Position numbers and translations under genes: made by a program. 64,000 nt of DNA from Stomorhina lunata (Eukaryota; Arthropoda; Insecta; Diptera; Rhiniidae). The stretch is taken from assembly GCA_933228675.1 (NCBI GenBank), contig OW121740.1, positions 55,174,000 through 55,237,999 of the forward strand. Direction: 5' to 3'. Positions 44,601-54,200 of this stretch are shown piece by piece; positions within the stretch are counted from its first letter, which is position 1, and every line of letters starts with the position of its first letter. The notes beneath the pieces were generated by a model that saw only the letters and a list, made by a program, of their open reading frames with translations, did not search any database and was not told the origin of the DNA.

Positions 44601-45120
44601 GAATTGGTTTCATTCATCAAGATGTTCTTGCATAGATTAGGCACCTCCAAAATCCTTGTGCCAGCTGCCGTAGCAGGGGGATTTCTCGCTTGATTACCCC
44701 TTGGAGTAGTATATTCTATAATGTTGTTTCTTTCCATGCTTAAAACATCGTAAGTGCTTAGTCGATGGATGATGAGTCCAAAGACAAGAGCCACGTTTGT
44801 AAAGCGAGCCGCTCGGTCCGAGACAGACGCCCGCTTGTAGCCGCAACTAACATGTTGAACAGACGCTACAATTTCGTACTTTACCAAGTACAATTATCTT
44901 AGACCCTTAGACCAAATACGTCGGAATGGCTCTAAGATAACTCCCCCTCACGTTAGCCCTGACCTAGAATCCCACTCGGATTGTTTACCGCATCTTCAAC
45001 TAGGTTGCTCAGGTTTCCAGGATGTACCACTAGGAGGTGTGAGTAGGAATTGAATACAGTTATTACCTGTTAGCTGGAAACCCAGGCAACAACTGCATCC
45101 CATTTACATCCCTCTACTTC
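41601..45120 (-). mobile_element. RTE-like LINE, apparently full length (~3.5 kb)
   Basis: On the minus strand it starts near 45,120 (GGGTCCTTGAAGTAGAGGGA). It has about 380 bp of untranslated leader, one ORF, and a 3' tail of only about 14 bases after the stop, made of AAG repeats. A single endonuclease-RT ORF with a very short microsatellite 3' end is typical of RTE-clade LINEs. The target duplication could not be identified because the 3' end abuts the hAT-like MITE. Confidence 0.75.
41615..44737 (-). CDS. Endonuclease-reverse transcriptase ORF of the RTE-like LINE (1,040 aa)
   Basis: The protein nicks target DNA and reverse transcribes the element RNA at the nick. I start at ATG 44,737 (MERNNIIEY); the frame is open 52 codons further but with no ATG. 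Apurinic-type endonuclease about 63-310: WNVRTL near 68, QEARW near 97, YAPTE near 169, GDFNAKVG near 205, SDHH near 300. Reverse transcriptase about 590-860: GITLLPIPSK, FIDFMKAFDS, GVRQGCILSP, YADD at 778-781. The C-terminus carries the WRWIGHTLRRP and NPQGSGRRVGAP region. All key residues I looked for are present and there are no stops, so it may be active. An alternative clade within the APE-type LINEs is possible. Confidence 0.92.
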   Translation of the reverse strand: MERNNIIEYTTPRGNQARNPPATAAGTRILEVPNLCKNILMNETNSIQRNRTIKTNIGMKESLKFATWNVRTLYETGKLEQLRREMLGYKIDLLAVQEARWTGQGEVRNENTVFLYSGRPDGDEHSRGVGFLMTKRIAKAMIAWYPINERLMAIKLKIKARNMIIINVYAPTEIQSENDKDEFYDILSSWMNSNVHNCDITMILGDFNAKVGSNNTGLEHYIGKHGVVVRNDNGERLIELCCERKLVVGGTIFPHKLHHKITWISPNGVTKNQIDHILINSKWRSSLLDVRSKRGADINSDHHLVISKVRLKVAALRSETAKVDRKIDVGKLESERHRTAFITSIRNRLPDILNNNAANINEIGRCITQTYNEVGQQTLGFKDHKRKVWLTQATWDLVQQRKTIKNESLNANADVEELNTMYRDLSNRIKRSSRRDKRMWVDEQASQAESAANKGDMRTLYNISRALCGKPTYTNSPILSSSGTLLSTPDKQLIRWMEHFQSTLNNPIGLEPLTEVQNETNHDCLFSGISDSPPTLQEVKNAIKSLKRNKAPGNDNISAEMLLCDVEGSARLWHPFVRKIWEEEALPTSWNEGILVKIPKKGDSKDCNNYRGITLLPIPSKILSRVILNRMSDAVSETLRENQFGFRENRSCVDLINTVRIVLEQCNEFRTPIYLAFIDFMKAFDSVNRCYLWRILENRNMPTKILNLIRAMYVDFKCRVLHKGKLSNPFEVTTGVRQGCILSPILFILVIDNIMRTALNCRRGIQWTPFKQLEDLEYADDVCLLSQRPAHLQENTSAAITVESRAAGLEINISKTKIMPGGYGANPSPHINVDNEGIGCVGTFNYLGSLVSTKGGADEDIESRINKAKSAFGILRTIWKSWQISTTTKLRIYNSNVKSILYYGCETWKRTNAIDKRLQTFANKCFRQILNIWWPNRIRNEDLLNATNQIPSSIEVCQRKWRWIGHTLRRPNTNIARQALRCNPQGSGRRVGAPARTWRRSIDAELQAANYSWNDVCLTSRNRVRYKRMVEALCSTGSQG

Positions 45121-46340
45121 AAGGACCCAAAATTTCTATGAAAATTTCCGATAACTCAAAAAATCCTTAGCCGATTTATACGCTACTTACGTAGATAGAA
45201 AGCTAATTGAGTCTACATTATGAATTAATATTTACACTTTGTTAAAATGTTTACTAAAAAAGTTAAATTTTGCAAGAACTAAAAAATTGGCCATATTTTT
45301 TCTTATAAACGCAATTTTTAACTTCATGGCCTGGGCGCCACGTGATAACGTAGTCCGATTTGGCTTAAATTTTGTTATTTGAAGTTTCTCACCGAATGCC
45401 ATAATAATCCGACCGCCATTTCTCTACTTTTCTATACAATACTCTAACGTAGTATTGTATAGAAAATTTTCTAATATACAAATAATACTGAATTCACCTT
45501 TTTTACTAAAATTGTTATATCTCTGTTAATATGTTTCCGATTTTAATTAAAGTACTCTTGTTTTACAAAATGGTAACCATGATTTTTTTTTAAGTCAAAA
45601 TATATTAGGTCTTCTGATAAATTTTACGAAAAAAAAGCTTCCGAAGTTGAAAAAATCGAAAAAAAAAAATAAAATTTTAACTTCAGCGGAAAATATTTTT
45701 ATGATAAATTGGTTATGTTAAAAAAAGGTCTTTACGAAGTGAAAGCCTATTTTGTTTTCTGTCGAAACACATTTTAAAGTTTAAAATCGATGTAAAAATG
45801 ACTTAGTTAAGCCTTCTTTTCTCCGCTAAGTCCAAAAAAATAGTTTTTTTTATCGATAACTTTCGATTTTGAGGGTATATCGAAAATTTTAAAAATGATA
45901 AAATGATCTTCTAACCGAGTTCTACTGGTTGAGCTTGGTTTCGTTCCGAGTGTATTTTTACTGTATCAGAGTGTAATTAGTTATTTTCAAACTTTTATTA
46001 AACGAGGAAAATTGTGCATATTTCCTGGTCTACGCATATTTTTATGTGTTCATCAGCTAATATTATTGTATTCAAATCATACTGAAATCTTTTAAATATT
46101 ATTTCAAAAGATCAACTTTTTCATAAGAGGTTATAGTATCATTAAGTTGCGTGTAGGGTATTCATATATACATATGTTTTTATTAAGAAAATAGCTAAAG
46201 GTCTGCTTCAAATGAGTTGCACTTTTTACACTCACTATAGATAAGAAAGTGCTATATTAATTTCATTATTTCGTTTGTAATTTTCAAAATAATATGTTAA
46301 GACCATATAAAAATATAAAAAGTGTTTCAAATAAAATTTA
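45121..46340. other. Sequence right of the LINE
   Basis: It has no gene. 45,200-45,480 resembles 58,190-58,345 (AAATTTTGCAA, then CCGATTTGGCTTAAAT), so it is a dispersed repeat. 45,720-45,980 is the right arm of the possible long-TIR element. A 16-bp perfect hairpin lies at 45,428-45,466. Confidence 0.5.
45428..45466. repeat. Perfect 16-bp hairpin
   Basis: TTTTCTATACAATACT, a seven-base loop (CTAACGT), then the exact reverse complement. Confidence 0.8.
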
Positions 46341-49300
46341 CCTTTATTAAATTTTTCTATAGAACATTTTTTTATCAAAAATTTTTCTATAGAAAATTTT
46401 TTTTATCAACAATTTTTCTATAGAAAATTTTTTCATCAAAATTTTTTTTGATGAAAAAATTTTCTATAGAAATTTTTTTGATGAAAAAATTTTCTATAGA
46501 AATTTTTTTATCAAAAATTTTTCTATAGAAATTTTTTTATCAAAAATTTGTCTATGTCCCGTTTCATATGAATCAGATTTACTTGATCAGTTTTTCTTTA
46601 AATTTCCTTGAACCTGCATTCCACGTTTACAAACATTTTCTTCATCAGTTTTAATTTTATTTTCCTTAAATTTCATACAAATTTTCAAAATTTTCGTAAA
46701 TTTGATAGTACGGTTAGGTTGACTTGATAAGCCAAACCTGACTAATGTTAAAGTAGACTATAGACAATTTTTTTAATCAAATATTTTTTGAAAGAAAATT
46801 TTTTTTATCAAAAATGTTTTCATAATTTTTTTTTTTTATCAAAAATTTTTATTAGAAATTTTTTTATCAGAAATTTTTCTGTAGAAAATTTTTTATCAAA
46901 AATTTTTCTGTAGAAAATTCTTTATCAAAAATTTTTTTATAGAAAATTTTTTATCAAAAATTTTTCTATAGAAAATTTTATTATCAAAAATTTTTCTATA
47001 AAATTTGTTTTTATTAAAAATTTTTCTGTAGAAAATTTATCAATGGAAAATTTTTTTATCAAAAATTTTTCTATAGAAAATATTTGTTTAAGAATTTTTT
47101 TTTTATCAAAATTTTTTCTATAGAAAATTTTTTTATCAAAAATTTTTTTATAGAAATTTTTTTTTATCAAAAATTTTTCTATAGAAAATTTTTTTTATCA
47201 AAAATTTTTCTATAGAAAATTTTTTTTATCAACAATTTTTCTATTAAAAATTTTTCTATAGAAAATGTTTTTATCAAACATTTTTCTATAGAAAATGTTT
47301 TTATCAAAAATTTTTCTATAGAAAATGTTTTTTGAAAAATTTTTCTATAGAATGTCTTTATATCAAACATTTTTCTATAGAAAATTTTTTTATTAAAAAA
47401 TTTTCTGTAGAAATTTTTTTTTATCAAAAATTTTTCTATAGAATTTTTTTTTCTATTTTTCTACAGAAAATTTTTTATCAAAAATTTTTCTAATGAAAAT
47501 GTTTTTGTCAAAAATTTTTCTATAGAACATTTTTTTTTATCAAAAATTTTTCGATAGAAAATTTTTTTATCAAAAATTTTTCTATCAAATATTTTTCGAT
47601 AGAAAATTTTTCTATCAAAAATTTTTCGATAGAAAATTTTTCTATCAAACATTTGTCTATAGAAAATTTTTTTATCAAAAATTTTCCTAAGAAAAGTATT
47701 TGATTAAAAATGTTTTTTCTATAGAAAATTTTTTTTATCAAAAATTTTTCTATTAAAAATTTTTCTATAGAAAATGTTTTTATCAAACATTTTTCTATAG
47801 AAAATGTTTTTATCAAAAATTTTTCTATAGAAAATGTTTTTTGAAAAATTTTTCTATAGAATGTTTTTATATCAAACATTTTTCTATAGAAAATTTTTTT
47901 ATTAAAAAATTTTCTGTATAAATTTTTTTTATCAAAAATTTTTCTATAGAATTTTTTTTTATCTATTTTTCTACAGAACATTTTTTATCAAAAATTTTTC
48001 TATTGAAAATTTTTTTGTCAAAAATTTTTCTATAGAACATTTTTTTTATCAAAAATTTTTTGATAGAAAATTTTTCTATCAAAAATTTTTCGATAGAAAA
48101 TTTTTCTATCAAAAATTTTTCTATAGAAAATTTTTCTATCAAATATTTTTCGATAGAAAATTTTTCTATCAAATATTTGTCTATATAAAATTTTTTTATC
48201 AAAAATTTTCCTAAGAAAAATATTTGATTAAAAATGTTTTTTCTATAGAAAATTTTTTTTATCAAAAATTTTTTTTATCAAAAGTTTTTCTATTAAAAAT
48301 TTTTCTATAGAAAATGTTTTTATCAAACATTTTTCTATAGAAAATGTTTTTATCAAACATTTTTCTATAGAAAATGTTTTTTGAAAATTTTTTCTATAGA
48401 ATGTCTTTATATCAAACATTTTTCTATAGAAAATTTTTTTATTAAAAATTTTTCTGTAGAAGTTTTTTTTATCAAAAATTTTTCTATAGAATTTTTTTTT
48501 ATCTATTTTTCTACAGAAAATTTTTTATCAAAAATTTTTCTATTGAAAATGTTTTTGTCAAAAATTTTTCTATAGAACATTTTTTTTATCAAAAATTTTT
48601 CGATAGAAAATTTTTCTATCAAAAATTTTTCGATAGAAAATTTTTCTATCAAAAATTTTTCTATAGAAAATTTTTCTATCAAATATTTTTCGATAGAAAA
48701 TTTTTCTATCAAAAATTTTTCGATAGAAAATTTTTCTATCAAAAATTTTTCGATAGAAAACTTTTCTATCAAACATTTCTCTATAGAAAATTTTTTTATC
48801 AAAAATTTTTCTATAGAAAATATTTTTTTAAGAATTTTTTTTTATCAAAATTTTTTCTATAGAAAATTTTTTTATCAAAAATTTTTCTATAGAAAATTTT
48901 TTTTTATCAAAAATTTTTCTATAGAAAATTTTTTTATCAAAAATTTTTCTATAGAAAATTTTTTTTATCAAAAATTTTTCTATTAAAAATTTTTCTATAG
49001 AAAATGTTTTTATCAAACATTTTTCTATAGAAAATGTTTTTTGAAAAATTTTTCTATAGAATGTCTTTATATCAAACATTTTTCTATAGAAAATTTTTTT
49101 ATTAAAAATTTTTCTGTAGAAATTTTTTTTATCAAAAATTTTTCTATAGAATTTTTTTTTATCTATTTTTCTACAGAAAATTTTTTATCAAAAATTTTTC
49201 TATTGAAAATTTTTTTTGTCAAAAATTGTTCTATAGAACATTTTTTTTATCAAAAATTTTTCGATAGAAAATTTTTCGATAGAAAATTTTTCTATCAAAA

Positions 49301-49450
49301 ATTTTTCTATAGAAAATTTTTCTATCAAATATTTTTCGATAGAAAATTTTTCTATCAAAAATTTTTCGATAGAAAATTTTTCTATCAAACATTTGTCTAT
49401 AGAAATTTTTTTTTTATCAAAAATTTTCCTAAGAAAAATATTTGATTAAA
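46340..49450. repeat. ~30-bp A/T satellite array with higher-order structure
   Basis: The unit is a 28-32 bp alternation of TATCAAAAATTTTTC and TATAGAAAATTTTTT, with variants TCGATAGAAAA and ATCAAACATTT. A unique stretch (about 46,560-46,785) splits a short left part, which includes inverted units, from the main array. Blocks of about 510-690 bp repeat the same variant order: ATTAAAAATTTTTCTATAG begins blocks near 47,241, 47,750, 48,294 and 48,985. The unit nearly equals its own reverse complement around ATAGAAAATTTTTCTAT, so it can fold back. All long K/F/I-rich frames here follow the repeat and are not genes. Confidence 0.92.
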
Positions 49451-49684
49451 AATGTTTGGATCTAAAATATCTAAAAAAAATGAAAAACTAAAATTGTTTA
49501 ATATTAGAATTTATTTGTGTTTGGAAATACATATATTCCCAATATTTACAAAAATATTCCCAATGTTTACAAAAATAATAGTGTCGTGGCAACAATGTTC
49601 GAGATTATATTTCATTGTTCTCTTGAACGTCGAGGAATTGGTTGTCTTAAACAAATGCGTCTAAATAACAACAAGTGGCGCATT
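49451..49684. other. Spacer after the satellite
   Basis: A 70-codon frame at 49,452-49,664 has no domain. Confidence 0.4.
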
Positions 49685-49865
49685 TTCAGTGTTTAAAAAA
49701 TAGATATGATGTGCAATTACAGTGTTGAATAATATAAAGCTTTATCTCTCCCTTTCACCACCTTTCGCTTCTATACTATCCCCTTTCCAAAGAAGGTAAC
49801 CCAATTCGTATGTACTCTGTATACAATTGTATAGGCAGTATTTGCCTGAGTGTTATTTCTCTTTT
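49685..49865 (+). repeat. Second copy of the 10.6-kb dispersed repeat
   Basis: It shares GTTGAATAATATAAAGCTTT and the following words with 10,585-10,690. It carries an extra insertion of about 35 bp (ACCCAATTCGTATGTACTCT...) before GGCAGTATTT. Confidence 0.6.
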
Positions 49866-50929
49866 GAAAATAAAAAAAAAAACAAAATACATATATTCGG
49901 CTGTGCCGAATCTTATATATACACTATCAAGCTGTGTTAAGTTTTGAAACATATCTCATATATGTACGAGAGTGGAGCTAATTCAAAATGTGGACCAAAG
50001 TCGAACAAATTTGTTGTTGGACTAAATTCGTTTGCTTTATAGTTTAACATTTAAAAGTATCTAAGTAATTTCCCTAGTATTTACTTTGCACAAAATTTAA
50101 TCTCATAACTGGGTATAGTTTAGCAGTAATAATCTGTTAAATACTTTTCTGTTAAATATTTTACTGGTATTTATATAATGCTTATTCTTGCAATTGCAAT
50201 TGAGTTGCCATAGCTGTCATAGTTTCTAATTTAATAGCTTTTAACTGGCCTTTGCTACATTTTTATTTTGGTTTCCGGGAGAGTTTTTTATATGAAAGCT
50301 ATAGTTATATATGGACCGATTTCTATAAAATCTGATATACTGACCAATAGTTGCATTAAACTTTCCTATTCTAAATTTAGTCGTCATAACTTTTACAATT
50401 GTATTCAATTTATCAGCATTAATAAGATTCCCGGGGCGGGGTTATATGGGAGCTATAACTAAATGTGAATCGATTTCTACCATTTTCAATACACAACTTT
50501 CTCAAGATATCTAAAATACTTTTGTAAAATTTTGTAAGTCTAGATTTTTTCGTTATGGCGCTATTGCGCTTTTATCTGATGTACATACGGATATAAATCC
50601 CCTTTTCTTTTTGTATTTTTGAATTTCCGTAAGTTTTTTGTATGGGAGCTATGGTCAAATGGTGACCGATTGTGACAAAATTTTGCACACTGGCTGGCAT
50701 TGAAATAACACTTCCTTTGGTCCTCCTTTCGTGGCCAAAGCTATTACAGTTTAACATTTTTTGGCATTTAAGTTTATTTTTGGTAAAATTTCCGTAAATT
50801 TTTTATATGTGAGCTATGGTCAAATATGAACCGATTTCGATGAAATTTTATATGCTGCCTAGTGTTTATGTAAAACTTATATGTATATGGACAAAAATCA
50901 AATAGTTTTAATTTTCGGAAATAAAAAAA

Positions 50930-52350
50930 ATACAAAAATTTTTTGATCGCAGACTAAATTTGTTTTGGGGTTATATTAAGAGAGCTTAGGGAATGTAAAA
51001 TTCGTTCGCGTTAATGATTTAAAGCGATGCGCGCAGAAGTTATGACGGTTAAAACAAAAATTTCTAAAAAAAAATTAAAAACTATTTTATTTTTATTAGT
51101 TTTATGTTGATTTTGACACAATTTATATATTTTCAGGTATTATGTCGTTTCATGGTAGCTTATATATGCCTTAACACGAAGAAATAATGCAATTGCAAGT
51201 GAAAAAAAATTTTTAAAATATTTTTTTGATTTTTTTAACCGCGATTTTCGCGAAATTTTACAAAATGTGAGTCTTAGTGAGATTCAGCTGCCTTGACTTA
51301 TGGATAAATTTAATTTAAAACATTTTTTTAATTAAATTTAAAATTTATAATTTTTATAATTTTTTGGTGCGCTTCAAATCTAAGGTAAAGCTTTATTAAA
51401 GATTAATTTTAAGACCATTCCTGATCAATTTTGAGCTCAATTCGCGATGTGCTTCATTGAAATATTTTAAGATAAAACCTTCGCGTTCTCAATTAATAAA
51501 GAGATTTTTGACAAACTTTTGATGTAAATCGGTTATAAATGACATCGCTTTCATGCCTTATGTGATTTTGTTTCAGTTTGCATTCTAAAACCATTTAAAC
51601 CAATATGTACTTTTTTGCACGATTTTCAAAATCTTAATAAAATTTTAGCAAACAATGATTTTTTGGTGCGCTTTTGCTTTTAGGTGCTAAATGGCAAAAA
51701 ACTCGGTTTACGCGGTAGTTTGGAAATTTTCATTCATATAATTGCGAGTGTGCTCCACGAAAAACCGGTATTTTGAAAAATTTACGCTCAAAAACTCCTC
51801 ATTTACACCTGTCGTATATTATACCTATACAGAGCACATTAACGAGATATATATCAAACGATGCTAAATTGAAAGATCTACAAATCGTTATCTATTTTTT
51901 TAAAACTCTTAGAGGCGGCCAAAAAATATGTGAAAAAAATTAAAAAATGGCGTAAACGAGCTTAAAATTTTGACAGCCATTAAGTAGTATTAGAAGTGAA
52001 CAAAATTAAAATTTAGAGGGAAGTGGATTTATCCCCTAAGTGTGGTGTCTATTTCGTAGAACAACGACTTTTGTCCAAATGTTAAAACGAATGCAGAAGA
52101 AGACGAAATATGAAGAAAAACTTGAATGCTTCAATCGATTTTTTAACATTTTTTTAAATTTGCATGCCAATTACGCTTAGAAGCGCAAATTTGCACATCT
52201 AAGATATTGTGTTCAGTATACAGAAGTTTTTGTGAGTTCCAGATCAGTAATTAGATTTTCCGAACTGCTAAGGGTACAAAAATTATTCGAGGTAAAAATC
52301 GGTTTCAAAGGAGTAAAAACTGGTTAATTTTTGCCCATATACCAAATTTT
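50930..52350. other. Unassigned 1.4-kb block inside the family B repeat
   Basis: No gene and no clear TIRs. The word TTTTTTGGTGCGCTT occurs at about 51,362 and 51,660. It differs in style from the flanking INE-1-like sequence, so it may be an insertion of an undescribed repeat. Confidence 0.4.
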
Positions 52351-52505
52351 ATAGTTTGTCATTTATTAGCAAATTAGCGATAAGCCCAGACGAGGTTATA
52401 AGGGAGTTATGGTCAAATGTGAACCGATTTCGATAAAATTTTATATGCTGCCTAGTGTTTATGTAAAACTTATATGTATATACATATAAGTTTATGTAAA
52501 ACTTA

Positions 52506-53021
52506 AGGTAGAAACACAATTGGGACGAATGACTAATTTCGTCCAGCACGACGAATTCGGCTTTAAAAATTCGTATTGTAAATTCGTTTATTGAACACAT
52601 TTGGGACGAATAAACGTTGTTGACGCCATTTTTCTTGATTTTTTATTTGCACAAATTACTTACACTTACACGGAAATATCGCGCACTCAAAAAATTTGCA
52701 ATTTTTTTAATTTGTTTCTTTTACTAATTGACAAGATTATTATATTTAAATAATATTTAAATATTATTTAAATTGAAATAAATAAATAATAATTTCTAAT
52801 ATTTTACAACAGAAATAGAAATACAGCCACTCTAAACCAGTTTTGTCGTCGTTCGTCTGCGTATGAAATAGAAATAAACCTATCGCACTGTTCGATACGC
52901 ATGACGAATTTCGTCGTACGCATCAATTGTGAGCACACTCATATAAACCCATATGTTCTATTTCTAACGACGAATATTCGCTCCGAAAAATTGTTCGTTC
53001 GTTTCAATTGTGTTTCATACT
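52506..53021. mobile_element. 516-bp MITE with ACGAA-rich body, TTA duplication
   Basis: The left end AGGTAGAAACACAATTG and the reverse complement of the right end, AGTATGAAACACAATTG, match at 14 of 17 positions. TTA flanks both ends (52,503-52,505; 53,022-53,024). The interior has many ACGAAT / ATTCGT words. A TTA duplication suggests PIF/Harbinger, but the TIR is not one I can name. Similar ATGTATATACATATAAGTTT stretches flank it on both sides. Confidence 0.6.
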
Positions 53022-53430
53022 TTATATGTATATACATATAAGTTTATGTAAAACTTATATGTATATACCAAATTTTATCATCATAACTGTTATAGTTTGT
53101 CATTTATTAGCAAATTAGCGATTAGCCCAGACGAGGTTATAAGGGAGCTATGGTCAAATGTGAATTTTTCTCGATTTCCTATATCCTTTCTTTAAGGTTT
53201 TATCGTGTCGACAACAGACAGACATACGGACAGACAGACAGACAGACGAACAGCCCGACATATAAACAGACAGACAGACGGACATCACTCAATCGTCTTA
53301 GAATTCATAAGGATTCAGAATATACCTCAATTTTGGTTTTTGAGGTAATATTAAGGAAATTACAAACGGAATGACAATCTCAATATACCCCCCATTCTTT
53401 TTGATGGTGGGTATAAAAATATGAACTAAA

Positions 53431-54200
53431 ACAAGTAAGAAAGTTCTATAGTCGGTCAAGCCCGACCATATGATACCCTTCACAACAAAGGTCAACGGTG
53501 TTAATTTTTCTATATAAAGTAAAATATTTGGTAAATTTTGCCATCATACAAACATTTTCTCAAAACGTATATATTTAAGCTGTTTCCGTTATTTTGACTT
53601 ATATGAGAGCTAGGGTCAAATGTGGACAGATTATCTCGAAATTTGGCAAATAAATAACAGTTGTTGCATATATGGATGCAAAAAATAAACTTAAAATTCG
53701 AATTATCTTTCTACGAGCGTTTTAGTGATTTTTGTCTCAATTAGTGCGTTTTGACAAAAGAGTTTGTATGGGAGCTATGGTCAAATGTGAAACGATTTCA
53801 ACGAAATTTGGTAAATTGATTTAAGTTTATTTATAGCAGTATTTGTTTTAAATTTCATGAAAAAATATTGATATTTGTGGCCAAAATATCAATTCCGGGA
53901 AGTGGGACCTATGGAAGGTACCATAAATAATGGACCGATTTGGACGAATTTCAATAGCCATGGTCCCAGTATCAAAAACATTATCTGTGCCAAATTTCAT
54001 CAAATTATTTTTAGAATTCCGACCTGTACTTTCATTACATGGTTTATATTGGGGGCCAGCCAGCCAGACGGACGGACTCAGAAAGTGATTCTAAGTCTAT
54101 TGGCTTACTAAAAGGTGGGTCTAAGACAGATATTTCTATGCGTTACTTACATCAGCACAAACTTATAATACCCTTTCCACCTATGGTGGTGAAGGGTATA
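53431..54200 (-). mobile_element. INE-1-like repeat, family A (near full length)
   Basis: It has the tail stem-loop (CTATAGTCGGTCAAGCCCGA) at the left and GGTGGTGAAGGGTATAAA at the right, with the usual internal ATGTGGAC and CCGGGAAGTGGGACC phrases. It starts only 14 bp after the end of family B copy 1. The open frames at 53,875 and 54,039 are chance frames in the repeat. Confidence 0.65.

Larger units (their letters stand above)
39667..45980. mobile_element. Possible long-TIR element hosting a nest of insertions
   Basis: The left block (39,667 to about 39,930) and the reverse complement of the right block (about 45,720-45,980) run parallel for some 250 bp. Both begin CTAAT(A/T)ACAC(A/T)CTGATACA and later share ATATACCCT(T/C)AAAATCGAAA and CTAAGTCATTT. 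Between them lie the hAT-like and piggyBac-like MITEs and the RTE-like LINE. No target duplication or transposase is visible. It could also be two inverted copies of a dispersed repeat. Confidence 0.4.
49894..53417 (-). mobile_element. INE-1-like repeat, family B, expanded by internal sequence
   Basis: On the minus strand it ends with a TTCGGCACAGCCGAA stem-loop at the left boundary and starts with TTTTTATACCCACCATCAAA at the right boundary. Internal phrases such as GGGAGCTATGGTCAAATG recur several times, as in family A. The phrase TTTATATGCTGCCTAGTGTT occurs at about 50,853 and 52,437, so part of the body is duplicated around an unexplained block (50,930-52,350). The 516-bp MITE at 52,506 is nested in it. 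GACA-type microsatellite lies at 53,216-53,282. Confidence 0.5.

Noticed and set aside
46937..49445. Long K/F/I-rich open frames on both strands
   Set aside because: They are translations of the ~30-bp satellite, open on both strands because the unit has no stop in several frames.
46340..49450. CRISPR array
   Set aside because: Units are contiguous and near-identical, with no unique spacers, in a eukaryotic context.
53216..53282. Regulatory repeat
   Set aside because: A simple GACA-type microsatellite within a family B repeat.
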